Part shown: positions 1 through 12,200 of the stretch, piece by piece
How positions within the stretch are numbered: the first letter of the stretch is position 1
Layout: every line of letters begins with the position of its first letter
Source of the DNA: Gavia stellata
Lineage: Eukaryota; Chordata; Aves; Gaviiformes; Gaviidae
NCBI RefSeq assembly: GCF_030936135.1
Contig: NC_082594.1
Span: forward strand, 130,858,668 to 130,922,667
Length of the DNA: 64,000 nucleotides
Direction: 5' to 3'
Made by a program: the position numbers and the translations under genes
Notes under the pieces: model-generated
Told to the model about the DNA's origin: nothing
Seen by the model: only the letters and a program-made list of their open reading frames with translations
The model's database searches: none

Positions 1-3000
1 ATAATTGCAGCAAACTACCGTGGGGAAACACTGGATTATCCATCTCTTGAGCAATTTGAAGAAAGCCTGCAGGCAAGTGCAGGTTACTGAAGGGGCTATG
101 AGTTTTACAGCGGGATTGTATTACCCAGGGATTCTACGGGCACTGAGACGTGGTTAATCATCTGTGTTAGCCTTCAAATCTGTGAATTTGGGGGGGCAAA
201 CAGTACCATCTGCAACTAAAACCAGCAGCAGAGGCAAGAGGCAGGGCTCGCAGATGAAGAAGCGTGTTGACTCCCAGGGGGTTGGTCCAGTCATGGTGTG
301 ACCACTACGCTCCCCGACATCGGCTCCCGGGGCCACGGATGATGAGGGAATGTGAAAGAGATGCAATTTCAAAGTGAAAACCTGTGGTGGGGGAAAGCAC
401 AAAATCCGTGGGGCAGAGCCCACTGACAGCTCGACACGTTAAGAGCTTTGCATGAGCAAGGCTGCACTCCCCAAACAACCTCGCTGTTTCTCTGTACCCC
501 CCTTTGCTGTGTTTGCCACCTGCAGTCTGCGGCGATGTGTCCTGAGTTTGCTCACGACTCCCAAAATAGAGTAAATATGTTTTTCACTCTGATTTGCAAA
601 CCCTCGTTCTCCCCCCACCTCCGCCTCCCCCCATCAGCCTTTGTCTTCTCCTGCACCACCAAAATTTTTGACGGTTCATTCTCCCCCGGGTTCCAGGAAA
701 CTGCGTGACTAATTAAGTGGTTGGGGCAAGCTCAGGTGCAAGGAAAAAACAAGTCAGATGATGGGCTGCTGCCCACTCGCTCCAGTGAGTGCATTCCATC
801 TCAGCATGTGTCTACCCTGCTACTTCGTAAGGGAAAAGAAAATGTGGGGCTTCTCTGGGCTGCCCGGACCGGAGCCTCACAGCACAACCAGACTGGCAAA
901 AGTGAGTCTCCTGCTGCAGAAGCAAAAGCGCCAGGGGCCCGGGTAGAGGTGTAACCGCCTCTGGTCTGCTGGAAGAATTTGGCCTGCGTACTTTGTCACA
1001 CATTCGAGTGGATCCGTTCCTTCAGGCTTTTAAGCAGTTTTCAGTGTTTACATCAGGGGGTTGGTGAGAAGAAGAGTCTGCAGCCCACAGCCCGAGTTGC
1101 CAGAGGTGGCACGCAGCAAAGCAGTGGAAGGGCTAATGCGTGGGGACACCTTCACAAAGACATTCGTGAGAGACAGTGACTCCGGGTTTCTGTGTCCTCC
1201 TCGCATCCAAACGCAGCAGGAGCTTGGAGCTCCCACTTTGCGCGAGTCCTGCTGGTGAAGGGGCCTGGTGGCACTTCTTGCCTCTCGGAGAAGGAGTGTG
1301 TCTCGGCTTTTGCTGAGCTCGGAACTTGGTGGGAGCTGGGAAGGCCTACACGGTAGCACTCATCCCTTCGAGCAGGAACTTCCCCGCTGTCGCTATGCTT
1401 CTAGCAGCAAATCTGACCTCAGATTTTTGAAAGACTACTGTTCCCTGCATTAGTACCCTCTGCGTGTCTCTACTGGACTGCATGTGTCTACTTTTATCCA
1501 TGTATCGGGAGGAAGGATTGCTACATCTCCCTGCAGGAAACCTCAAAGGCTTGTAAAGGCAGCCAGCAACAGAGAGAGGGGCTCACTCTTGATACTCTGC
1601 AGGAGGATTTCACCATAACCCCACGGGGGTGGGACGTTCCTACCTGTCTCCAGGCTCTCGGCATCTGCAGACATGCAGTTACTCCACATGTCAGACAAAA
1701 AAGAAGAGTTTCCCAACTGCAGATTTGATGCTCAATTACAGAATGGAGCATGACAGCTACTACTACTGTGTATTAAGAACTCTGCTTCACTTTATGGCTT
1801 TAGCAGCTGTAGCAACCAAGATTTATAATGACACATTACGTTCAGCAATGCATCACGTAAGGAAACTAATCTGACAGTGCCAGGTCACTGAGCTGACTTA
1901 CAAGTTAAGTGCGTTTCTTCTGCCAAATTTGCTGCCCTATTTACTGGATTAAAATGAACACGTTGCACTGTGTTCATAAAACTGCCCCTGTTTTGGCAGC
2001 TCCCAGACCCTTTCCCCCCCTGTCACACTGCCATCCCAGGAGCCATTTGGTCCCTCTTCCTTCCCCATCTTCTCTTTTAAAAACCCTTTGAAACAGGTCC
2101 CGTGATCTGTATCCCGAAGGGGGGTACACCACAGGACAGAAGAGGAGGGACTGTAGCTGGGAGGAGGCACTGGGGACCCGGGCAGGGCTGAGGGAGGGAG
2201 CAGCCATGGGAGAAGGGCGAGATGGTCATTGCCAAGGGCAGAGGGGGACCGTGGCTGCTGCCGCTCACTGCTTCTCGGCAGGAATTTGTCTGTATCCCAG
2301 TCGCTCTCGGAGAAAGGATGGCTTGCAAAGATTGGGATCATCTGTTACTTCTCCCTAGACTCGGAATTACAGCTGATAGCGGGAAAGTCAGTCCTAAATA
2401 AATGTTAAACGTTAAGGCTGTAACCCTGGAGCTGGGTTTAGGCCTGCGTCAGAGCCACCTCGGCAGCCACGGCACCTGTGGGTTTTAATCTCTCGTCTTG
2501 CCAGTGGGCTATGTGTTTCCATGTTTTCCATCCTCACAGCACAGTAATCCGCCGCGCGGACGCAGGCGGATGGACAGCAGAAGCCTGGCTCTCGTCAGGG
2601 GTAAACAGGCTCCTTCTCCTAGATGTTCGTTACTCAAAGATGCATTCCTCATTATTCCTGCAGCCTACCCAGGAGTCTGGTCCAGCAGGCTTTAAACGGC
2701 GTTTCAAAATCCCGTCCCACGGACCCTTTCTGTGGGACCAATGAAAAGTCATTAAAAAGAACAAGTGTATTGTCAGGAGGTTTAAATTCACTACAGAGAG
2801 TGCTGCATTTCCACTGGCAAAGGTCTCAAATCAGAGGAGGCAGAAAACACGCCAGGTATCTAATCTTTAAGATACAGTTGAGATACCGCTTTGTTTTTAC
2901 AAACATTCTTATGAAACAGGAACTTGTAAACAAATAAAGTGTGAACCTTTTATTAACACTTTAACACCTGTAATAGCAGTATGTGCTGCAGTTTATCTTT

Positions 3001-4419
3001 GCCTTTATTGGTAGCTAATGAATATTACAAAGAGAAAATATTTTTCAACATGTAATTTAATTGCTGTTTACCCATGGGGCAACAGAAAATATACTGTCCA
3101 AAATAATCAGTTATTGTCATAAGGCAATAATATTTGAGGCAGAAATACTGCTGAGGAAATATTCTTAAGAGGGAGACCATTCACTGTTTTAACCTCCAAG
3201 TGAGACATTTCCTTACTGGTGGTTATGCCTCCGTCATTTCTGCTACTACTTCTTTTTGAGTTCCCTATTTCTCCTTCTTGTTTTAGAAACACAGGAAAAA
3301 AATGTTGAGAGAGATCCGGATCCTCACGTCCGACTCCGTACCACCACAGAAAATCATATTACGTATTTTCTTTTCTAGCTCCCTCTTGAAACTAGTTAGT
3401 TTTACTTCCCTCCCTCCCTCCTGCGATGCTCTGAATTCATGATTACCTCATCAGACAAAAAGATGGTAACTTGCCTTGAATCTGATTCTTGTGTCAATGT
3501 TATCCTTTAATTTAAATAGCTGTTTTTGTTTCCTGTTATTTATCCCAACAGTGTGCTATTGGAGAAAAATAAATACATAAATAAAGCAACCCACCCCTAT
3601 TCCTGATCAGCGTTGGCTTTGTTGGTGAAACAAGGCAAGCCTGTTTGTGTTTGCTCTGCAAAGAGGAGCTTCTCAGTTTCCTCTTACAAGGTCAGCTCTT
3701 CTACATGTGCGTGCGGGTTTTAATTCATCTTTCTTGACTGCATATGACTAAACAGTGTAACAGATGTGTTGGTTTTTTTTTTTTCCCCAATGCTTTGTGA
3801 ATACTTTTTTAGCCTTACTAGAAATATGTCAACTGGCCTGTCCTAGGATCAGTTTTGCTTTTTTTTCCCCCCTCTACTGATTCCTGATTATCCTTCGAAA
3901 GGCAAATACCCCAGGTCCTTTCTCTCTTCTGCTGAAACGTTGAGGGTTTACAGCAGAAATTGTAGCATCTATCCCCGCAGTACATGATCTCGCGTCGTGT
4001 ACTATTAAACGCCAGCCTGTTTTTATTACTCCATATCTCCAAGTTATTAATTGCTCCCTGTCTAATAGCTCTGTCCTCCTTTATGTCTCCGGTGCCTCTC
4101 ACAGCCCACCAGCTGTACTTTTCAGTAGCACACCGTTTCAACACTTTGGCGAGCGCATCCTTAGCAGCCTTGTATTAATTGTATTAATTCCTGGTTTGGC
4201 TGTTGATGTGGCACTGTAGCAAACTCTCCGGCGAAGCCTGGAAGCTTTAGCTGTATGCTGACCGTTGTCCTGTCCGAGACAAGGTGCCTTCGGGGAAGCA
4301 ATGTTGCATTTCGGCCCGCTTTTCGTTGTACTCCACTTCCCTATCTTCTGTTATTCCCTCGAAACGTTTAGGCCATTGCTTCCCCTTCCATGAGCAGTGG
4401 TACACATACGAGGCCGGGG
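1..4419. other. Upstream intergenic DNA, no gene recognised
   Basis: I see no recognisable coding exon, RNA gene or young repeat here. There are AATAAA hexamers on the plus strand at about 2397 and 2933 and several near 3570-3590. They could belong to the 3' end of an upstream plus-strand gene (MAN1A2 in the human order), but no coding part of such a gene is present. A CT-rich run lies near 3405-3425 and a T-run near 3770-3785. A short open frame from the window edge to a TGA at 88-90 is not recognised. Confidence 0.6.
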
Positions 4420-4655
4420 GGGCGGAAAGCCACCGTCCCCCCCGCCCCGCCGCCACCCTCAGCGGGGCGAAGCTGCGAGCCCCTGCAGGCGGGGGGTGAG
4501 GGCTCCCTGGCGCGGGCAGCCACCCCCGTCCTCTTCCCCACCCCGGTCCCCGCCGGGCTCCCGGGCCGAGCGCCCGGCCCGAACGGCGGCCAAACCCGCC
4601 CCCGCTCCCCCGCGGCGGGAAGGCTGGGGCGAGGGGCGGCCCTGCTGCCGCGGCC

Positions 4656-5144
4656 GTTACTGAGGGCCGCGTTACTGAGGGCCGCCCGCTACTGAGGGCG
4701 GTCGTTACTGAGGGCGGTCGTTACTGAGGGCCGCCCGTTACTGAGGGCGGTCGTTACTGAGGGCCGCCGTTACTGAGGGCCGCCCTTACTGAGGCCATCC
4801 GTTACTGAGGGCCGCCCGTTACTGAGGGCCGCCCGTTACTGAGGGCGGTCATTACGGAGGCCATCCGTTACTGAGGGCCGCCCTTACTGAGGCCATCCGT
4901 TACTGAGGGCCGCCCTTACTAAGGGCGGTCGTTACTGAGGCCGCCCGTTACTGAGGGCCGCCGTTACTGAGGCCGCCCTTACTGAGGTCCGCCCTTACTG
5001 AGGCCGTCCGTTACTGAGGGCCGCCGTTACTGAGGGCCGCCGCTACTGAGGGCCGCCGCTACTGAGGGCCGCCCTTACTGAGGGCCGCCCTTACTGAGGC
5101 CGTCCGTTACTGAGGCCGTCCGTTACTGAGGGCCGCCGCTACTG
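4656..5144. repeat. GC-rich 16-bp minisatellite, about 30 copies
   Basis: A near-perfect tandem array with the basic unit GTTACTGAGGGCCGCC. Units vary between about 15 and 17 bp. Recurrent variants include GCGGTC, CCATCC and CCGTCC tails and a GCTACTGAGG start. I count about 30 full units plus a degenerate last one ending in CTACTGGCG. Variants are interspersed rather than blocked, which suggests repeated unequal exchange or slippage. The array stops about 45 bp before the GC-box cluster of the TENT5C promoter, so copy number would change the spacing of anything upstream. Confidence 0.95.
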
Positions 5145-5184
5145 GCGCCTCCGCCTCGCGCCCCGCCCGCCGGTTACCTCACGG

Positions 5185-5295
5185 AGGAGGGGGGCGGGGC
5201 GGGCGGGCGGCGCGGCGATAAAGGGCGGGCGCGAGGGGCGGAGGGATGCGCGTGCGAGGCTGGCGCGGTCGCTCGGGGTGCGCGGCGCGGCTGAG
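5185..5295 (+). promoter_or_regulatory. TENT5C: Probable TENT5C core promoter and non-coding exon 1
   Basis: Overlapping GC boxes occupy about 5190-5210. A weak TATA-like GATAAA lies near 5217-5222. A consensus-like donor CTGAG/GTGAGC places an exon end at 5295. Known TENT5C genes have a short untranslated first exon followed by one exon holding the whole coding sequence, which fits this layout. The transcription start is inferred at roughly 5245, about 25-30 bp after the TATA-like sequence. It is not shown by the sequence itself. Confidence 0.55.
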
Positions 5296-8026
5296 GTGAG
5301 CGGCGGGGCCGGGCGGGGGGGGCGGCTCGGGGCTCCGCTCCGGGGCAGAGCCGGCGCGGCGGGCGGGGTGACTTAGATGAGGCATCTCCTCCAGGCGAGC
5401 GCTCGGTAACGCTTTTTTTACTTATCGTTATTACCTAAAAAGGCACGTTCCGCCTGCCCCCGGTGGGTGCGGGTCCTGCGTGCGCGGAGCCGGGCCCGCG
5501 GTGCACCGCGTGGATTGCCACTCGCGGCGCAGCGAAGCGCGCTTGGCTCTCCTCCCACGAGAAAACCTCTTGTACGGGGAGCTGAGCCGCCTGCGGTGCC
5601 GCCGCAGTTTGAGGGGGACTTGTACCCCCGTGACACCACAGTGTTACTGCTTGCTGCAGGTACAGTCGTCTGAATTCTTTTAGATGTTGCGTCAAATTAT
5701 GTCTCGTAGGGAAATCCGCTGTGGAGCGATGTACTTCATCATGACAAGGGTGAAGGCACCTTGTCCTTGCTCCTTCTGCCCCTGATCTGAGATTTGCACC
5801 CCAGTGAAGCTACAACGCTCTTTACTCTTGGTATTAAAAATAGGAACTACCTATCTCAGCTTCAGAGTTGTTTTCTTCCCAGTGAATGAGCATCTTCAGG
5901 GATCAGATCTTCTTGTGACAGAAAATCTTGGCCGTGAAACAAGAGGCATGCGAACCGCTAGTGCCCCAAGTACATTAAAGTCACTTACATCCCATTGTTG
6001 CTAATGTAAATCTTGCGGGGTAGGCAAACACATGAGTGATTTGGGGGTGGGAGGCTATATAGGTTGACAGCCTGCGAATTAAACTCTCCACTGAACTGGA
6101 AGTGAAATGCTACATCTTTTTCCCCCTCAAGGGCAGCAACATGCATTATCCTCCTAGGTGAGGATGACCAAGCAAGTGGGGTGGGAAGCACTGCTCCGAG
6201 TCCTCTCTCGTCACTGGGTGGGCTGTGTGTGTTGTCTTAGCTGCTGAGAAGGCTACAAACGGGAAGGAGGAGAGGGAACGCTTTCAGAGGTAGTAGCTGA
6301 AAGCACTTGCAGCTTGAGCTAGGAGTCATAGAAGACTCTTGTGTTCTTTAGCGATCTGAAGGATTTAATGAAAATACAGTGGTTTTAAGAAGAAAATGTA
6401 CTTGAATGCATTATGTAAATGCTGATTGAAGTGCCTGAGGGCAACTGCTGGCAGGCTTGATGCCTCTGGGTTTATGCTGCATTGCAGCTTTAAGGATTGA
6501 GTTTGAAGAACCCCCTTGATTTGTCCTGGACTAATCATCTTAGGAATCACAGGTTTGTTTTGTGCCTGCTGGAGCTGACGTGACCTGCAGCAGCAGGGCT
6601 GGTAATGCAGCAGCTCATGCTCAAGGGCAGAAATTGATTCCCCGGGAGCATATTTACCTTACTGTGTATTTTATCTAGGATTTGACTCCCTTCTGTAGAG
6701 GAGGTGACGGGTCAAATGAGCTGTTCAAAAATTAAAAGCTGGAAGAGCATGAAATGACAATAGCTGCTCTTTGCATCTGGCTTAAAAAGTGTACCATGCA
6801 TTATGTTGATGCATGTTAGGAAACTACATGGTTGGGGTTTAGGCAATTCCTGGTAGGCAAGAGTTAACTACCTTAAGTCTGACTAGTCTGACCTTGGCAG
6901 CTGCAGTCTTCGCAAGTACTTGGGGCAGAAGAAGGTGAGGCCTCAATTAGACTGTAGCTGTCAGGAAGCACCTGGCCACAATAGAAACCTGGAACACTTA
7001 AAAAGAGAAAAGTGTATTAATACCAGTTGGAGCTGTGTGACTGTAGAACATATGTAAGTATCTACATACTTCAAAACACAAGCCACTTAAGCACAAGAGA
7101 ATGATCTGGTCAACTGTGACAAGACTCCTTGAAGTGCAGAAGTTCAGATGAGGCTGTGACCAAGTCTGGCCAGTGAGGTTCTCAAGTCCTTAGTGTTAAA
7201 GAGTAACACTAACATGATATACATCATCTGAATATATGCCAGATCTTACAAGCTTGTTTGCCCTCCACAAATGAGCAAAAGGTTTTGGAGTATTTCCAAA
7301 AAGGTAGCTTGATTATGCAGCGTGTCTGAAGAAGGGTAAAGAGATGCTTACAAAGACTGGAGTGCAAATTGAATAGTTGTTATCTGACTTTGCAGCTGAA
7401 ATTCTGTCCAGGATGCTGAAGTGCTGTAGCTTTTTGCAGGGGCAAGGTGTACTTGGCCTTTATCCCATGAGTGGTAGATGCTGGATGGCTGAGAAAGGAA
7501 AAACTTCTGTGAAAAGGAAGAAATCTTCCATCTCTGGTGTAATTAAAGTGCTTTCAGTGGACTGGATGTCTAAGCCCTGAAACTAACACCTGTCTTCCAC
7601 TGTTGTGTTAGTTGGAGAGAGCAGTTTGAGCTTTACATATAATGAAACAAGTTCAAAGCTTAACTTTCAGAAGTGCTTTGCACTTATGGCTTGTCTGGCT
7701 TCAGCTGGTGCTGCAGATTGTAAACTTAGGTAAAGCTTATGTGTCATCTTTGATAGCTTCCCTTTGACACAAACTGCTTTGCTGAAGTACTTAACTCTAC
7801 CTCCCCAAAAACAGGACAGTGACAACTAGATTTTTTGCCTGCACCAATAGGGAAGCTGCGTATTGTTTCAGGTGGAAGGCTTGCTGATAACCATTAATAC
7901 ATAGAATTATTTCTTTCTAGCTTGTGTTGGCGTGTGTAGACAGAAAAGCAGAGCATAGGATATATCTAGGAAGCGTAGACAAAAAGTCTGACTTGTCTTT
8001 TTTCTTTATATTCCACCTCCCTACAG
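5296..8026 (+). other. TENT5C: TENT5C intron 1
   Basis: This segment joins the inferred donor at 5296 to an acceptor just before the coding sequence. Two acceptors look usable. One is a pyrimidine tract with CTAG ending at 7920. The other is a T/C-rich tract with CTACAG ending at 8026. The second leaves a 26-nt leader before the ATG in this exon. I see no coding exon or young repeat inside. Confidence 0.6.
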
Positions 8027-8052
8027 TTTCTTTGGAGAAGAAGAACCTTAAG

Positions 8053-9225
8053 ATGGCAGGCAGAGGAAGTAACACAGACTGCATGTCATGCAGTGTACTG
8101 AACTGGGAGCAGGTCAGCCGTCTGCATGAGGTTCTTACAGAGGTGGTTCCGATCCATGGACGAGGTAACTTCCCGACACTGAAGATAACGCTGAAGGACA
8201 TTGTTCAGACTGTTCGGAGTAGGCTGAGTGAAGCAGGCATTGTCGTACATGATGTCCGTCTGAATGGCTCTGCAGCTGGTCATGTCCTGGTCAAGGATAA
8301 TGGGCTGGGATGCAAAGACCTGGATCTCATTTTTCAAGTTTCTCTTCCAAGTGAGGCAGAGTTTCAGTTAGTTCGAGATGTGGTGTTGCGATCCCTCTTG
8401 AATTTCTTGCCAGAAGGAGTAAGCAAGCTAAAAATCAGTCCAGTAACACTGAAGGAAGCCTACATCCAGAAGCTGGTCAAAGTGTACACAGAGTCTGACC
8501 GTTGGAGCTTGATATCACTTTCCAACAAGCATGGCAGGAATGTGGAGCTGAAGTTTGTAGACTGTATACGACGACAGTTTGAGTTCAGTGTGGACTCCTT
8601 CCAAATCATACTGGATTCCCTGCTCTTTTACTATGACTACTCAGAAACCCCCATGTCGGAGCAGTTCCATCCAACTGTGATCGGGGAGAGCATGTATGGA
8701 GACTTTGAAGCAGCTTTTGATCACCTCCAGAACAAGCTGATAGCTACCAAAAATCCTGAAGAGATCCGAGGTGGTGGGCTTCTGAAGTATAGTAACCTCT
8801 TAGTACGAGACTTCAGACCCATGGATAAGGATGAGATCAAAACATTAGAGCGCTACATGTGCTCCCGATTCTTCATAGACTTCCCAGACATCCTGGATCA
8901 GCAGCGCAAACTAGAGACCTACCTCCAGAACCACTTCTCCAAAGAAGAGAGGAGCAAATATGACTACCTCATGATTCTGCGCAGGGTGGTAAATGAGAGC
9001 ACAGTCTGTCTTATGGGACATGAGCGAAGGCAGACTCTCAACTTGATTTCTCTGCTAGCACTCAAAGTTCTGGCAGAACAAAACATCATCCCTAATGCCA
9101 CTAATGTTACGTGTTATTACCAGCCAGCACCTTACGTTAGTGATGTAAACTTCAGCAACTACTATCTTGCGAATGCTCCTGTGCCATACAGCCAGTCCTA
9201 CCCCACTTGGCTGCCTTGCAATTGA
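8053..9225 (+). CDS. TENT5C: TENT5C (FAM46C), non-canonical poly(A) polymerase
   Basis: Complete 390-residue protein in one exon, against 391 in the human protein, with near-continuous similarity to it. TENT5 proteins are nucleotidyltransferase-fold enzymes that extend poly(A) tails of cytoplasmic mRNAs, especially those made at the endoplasmic reticulum. TENT5C acts in plasma cells and erythroid cells and is a recurrent tumour suppressor in human myeloma. The fold's signature is visible: a NGSAAGHVL segment at residues 71-79, the catalytic KDLDLIF motif with Asp89 and Asp91, and the third acidic residue Glu165 in VELKF. A later conserved block with [10 protein letters not shown] and the C-terminus TWLPCN also match the family. 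The ATG at 8053 has A at -3 and G at +4 and gives the family's usual N-terminus. The open frame continues upstream to 7924, but that stretch crosses the likely splice acceptor and is unlike TENT5. No frameshift or missing catalytic residue is seen. Cytoplasmic location is known for the family. Confidence 0.98.
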   Translation: MAGRGSNTDCMSCSVLNWEQVSRLHEVLTEVVPIHGRGNFPTLKITLKDIVQTVRSRLSEAGIVVHDVRLNGSAAGHVLVKDNGLGCKDLDLIFQVSLPSEAEFQLVRDVVLRSLLNFLPEGVSKLKISPVTLKEAYIQKLVKVYTESDRWSLISLSNKHGRNVELKFVDCIRRQFEFSVDSFQIILDSLLFYYDYSETPMSEQFHPTVIGESMYGDFEAAFDHLQNKLIATKNPEEIRGGGLLKYSNLLVRDFRPMDKDEIKTLERYMCSRFFIDFPDILDQQRKLETYLQNHFSKEERSKYDYLMILRRVVNESTVCLMGHERRQTLNLISLLALKVLAEQNIIPNATNVTCYYQPAPYVSDVNFSNYYLANAPVPYSQSYPTWLPCN

Positions 9226-12200
9226 TCATTTCACTTGAGCGTTCTTGAGTGGAGGCTACTGAAGGCTGAGATGCTGAGTGTATATAAACAAGAAATAACT
9301 GTCAGTTGGAGGTTTTCTAATGGAAACATGACTGTATCGGACTGTCCATTTCCTGGTGTGCAGCAGGAATATGCAACCAGGTGACCTGCTATGAACTTTT
9401 CAGTATATCTCTACAAATGCCAAGAAGCCTTATTACCTCTTCATTAGGAGAAGAGAACCAGCAGCCAGATGTTAAAAGGAGTAGTTAAAAACTCTGTACT
9501 AGTTCTGGAAGTGACTATTAATGTGTGATCTAAGTGGAGTATTCAGTAAACTGCGTTAGTTAATAGAGGAAAGACTGTAAAACGTCTTGAGTGGAGCAGA
9601 AGCCACTCCTGGAATAGCAGCAAAACTCTGCTTTCTATTGCCTAACCTCATTATTCTACACTTCCTCAGTTCATGTTCTGGCCAACTTTCTATTGAACTA
9701 ATTGTGCAAGAGTGGGCTCATATCATGCTTGGGCTGCTTCTACTTTCTGGCTGTGTAGAACTGGTAACTGTATGGATACTGTCTGTCTTGTAGAGGGCCT
9801 AAATGTTGTTTCCTGTAGTACCTAGGGATATATGGTCCTGCCTCAAGTTCAAGATTAATTTCTTGGAAGTTGAAGATGGATTAGTAAGTCTATCTCTAAA
9901 GCATAAGCTGGCTAAATTTTTCTTGAGTACTAAATTTTGGAAGGTGGCATCTCTAAAAATGCACCAAAACACAATGTAAAACTTGCTAATGTGAAAAGTC
10001 TTTGAAATGAGGAACTGAAGCCTTAAATAGAATTGGAACCACAGTTTGAATAGTTTGGATAGAAAAACACTGTTAAGTCCAGGCTCAAGATAAAGCCTTT
10101 TTGACTGCATCTTTCAAAACAATTATTGGCACAGTTGGAAAGTAGTGCAGCTCTTACACTGAGGTTTGGCCCGACTTTCTTCCTCACAGGTCCACAGCAA
10201 GCAAAAAAAAAAAAACACCCACTGTAAGTTGCAGGATGATGTGCACTCCTGCCACAGTATGAATTCCTGAAGTGCCTCCTAAAATGAATTTCTCCTTGTA
10301 CAACTTCAGGCAGGTCCTGAAGGCTTGTCTTTCTGTCACCACTAAAGGGTTGAGTTTACTAGTTTATCACTATCACCTGGTCACTGTATGCAATGGTATT
10401 TTGAGTGGTTAGAGTCAAATTCTTCCTCTTTACTGGTCTTAACCCTCACTTGAAGAGGTATATAAACCCTAAGCAGAGCTCTCCACAGAGGCTGTATGTG
10501 GTGGAAGTCTGCCCCTGTTTTCAGAATAGCCTCTGGAAGAGTATGTACTCCCTTGGAGGTCTAGGGGGCTGACCTTCCTCCAGGGTATGTGCTGAACTTG
10601 CTGCTTTGAAACTCCTGTGCTTTATAAGGAAGGTTAAAATTTCCCCAGTTAAGTATATAGCGGTACTAGTATATTAACTGGATGATTTTCACTGAATTGC
10701 AATAGTGAAATACATACAGCAAATGATCTTGAGTTTCTTTTGCTTAACCGGAGAAGTAGACTAGAAAGGCAAATCTTAGAGCTATTTAATATGTACTGGT
10801 GCAATGTTTAAGAGTACTTGTTTGCTAAACCTTTTTTATGACTTCTAGCTGTCTCTGCAAGCTTGTGAGACCAAAGTGCCTGATGATTTGATGATTTAAG
10901 CTTAGAAGGTAAAGTAGAAAGCAGGTAAAACACCAATGTATGGTTGCTGTTCAAGGTGGATAACGGTAGCAGTACAGCACTTAAATGGCAGTAAAAAAAC
11001 TGCCTGTTCCTCATAGGACCAAAAACTTCTAGTTACATTGCAAGTTTTCTCACTTCTCATAACTGCTTCATAAAGACTGCCTCTGTAGAGCAGTGAGACT
11101 TCTTCATTTAGCTTAGGAAGGCAGGGAGGGGTACAATCTAGAAAGCAGACTGTTGCCAAGCATGCTTTAGCTTAATTTTTTGAATAGTCTTGTAAGCAAC
11201 TTCAGTAGCAAATAGACAAATAATTTGGTGTCTTCTGTTGTGTTTTTTTCATTAAAGGCTTCCTGAATAGTCAGCCAAAGTAGCTAAACTTGAAAGTGAA
11301 CCCAGCCTTTTTATTAACTGTGGCTTGGACTTGATATAGTGTACAGACAAGGCATCTCTCACCCAAGACTTTGACTGTCTGGAAGGCTTTTTAAAAACTA
11401 ACATGATGCCAGCGTTGTCATGGGTGTTAAACTTAGTACAGGCTTACTGCTGGAATGCAAACCTAGGCATGAATAACTTCTGTGTGCAAGGCAATCCTTG
11501 GCTTAGTATAGAGTGTCACTAGAAGGAAGGAAATCTTTTGCTTAGGAGTTTGTAATTGCTATCATCTCTTAAATAGCTGTTTTTAAAGCCAACCTAAGCT
11601 ATACCCATTGCAGAAGTAAACCGATGCCTAGAGGGATGTGCTTGATTTGCATATCAAATAGCTTAGACTCATGTATCTGTCTTGGGCGATCTCATGGCTG
11701 ATCTTTAGAAACTGTTCCTGTGCATCAGCTTATGTGGAAGAAGTGGTCAGATGTTCAGGAGGAGTCCTCACAAGCTTGAAAAAACAGACTTATGTTTTAC
11801 TAGTCTTTGAATGTCTTGGCCGCTGAGCATCAAGCCAGGTGCATCTGTTGGAGAAGTGCTACAAAAATGGTTCTAATGGATTGCTACTGAGATAGAGCTA
11901 TGGAGAATTTAAGCTTCCTGCCATAAATATTGTGCTTTTGCTAATGTAACTTGTTGCTAAGGCCCCTAAGGAAGCTTTACGTTGCATGGCTGCTCTCTGA
12001 ACAGCTGCCTTCCTGGATTTAAGCTTTGCAGGACTGATGTGTTCCCTGCCTGGCTCTTAAGTTACTCTGGCGTATTAGGAATATGGATGCTTTGTAGCCT
12101 GGATGCTAAGCTCTTTGAATAGTTAAACTGTATCCTGAAGCTGCACACTACCTACTGCATTGACCCTACTGTATAAGGGATTGTGTGGGGACACCGTTCA

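Larger units (their letters stand above)
4420..5620 (+). promoter_or_regulatory. TENT5C: CpG island at the TENT5C promoter
   Basis: Base composition changes sharply at about 4.42 kb to very GC-rich DNA with many CpG dinucleotides, and returns to ordinary composition by about 5.65 kb. The island lies 2.4-3.6 kb upstream of the TENT5C start codon. It contains GC boxes and a good splice donor, as expected for the promoter and non-coding first exon of this gene. It also contains the minisatellite listed separately. The long open frames inside it on both strands are by-products of high GC content and are not annotated as genes. Confidence 0.85.

Noticed and set aside
4390-5695. Arg/Pro/Ala-rich open frames on both strands within the TENT5C CpG island
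   Set aside because: GC-content artefacts overlapping the promoter, minisatellite and intron start; no similarity to known proteins.
7924-8052. N-terminal 43-codon extension of TENT5C starting at 7924
   Set aside because: It crosses the likely acceptor at 8026 and is unlike TENT5 proteins, while the ATG at 8053 has a good context and the family N-terminus. Kept only as a splice-choice question.
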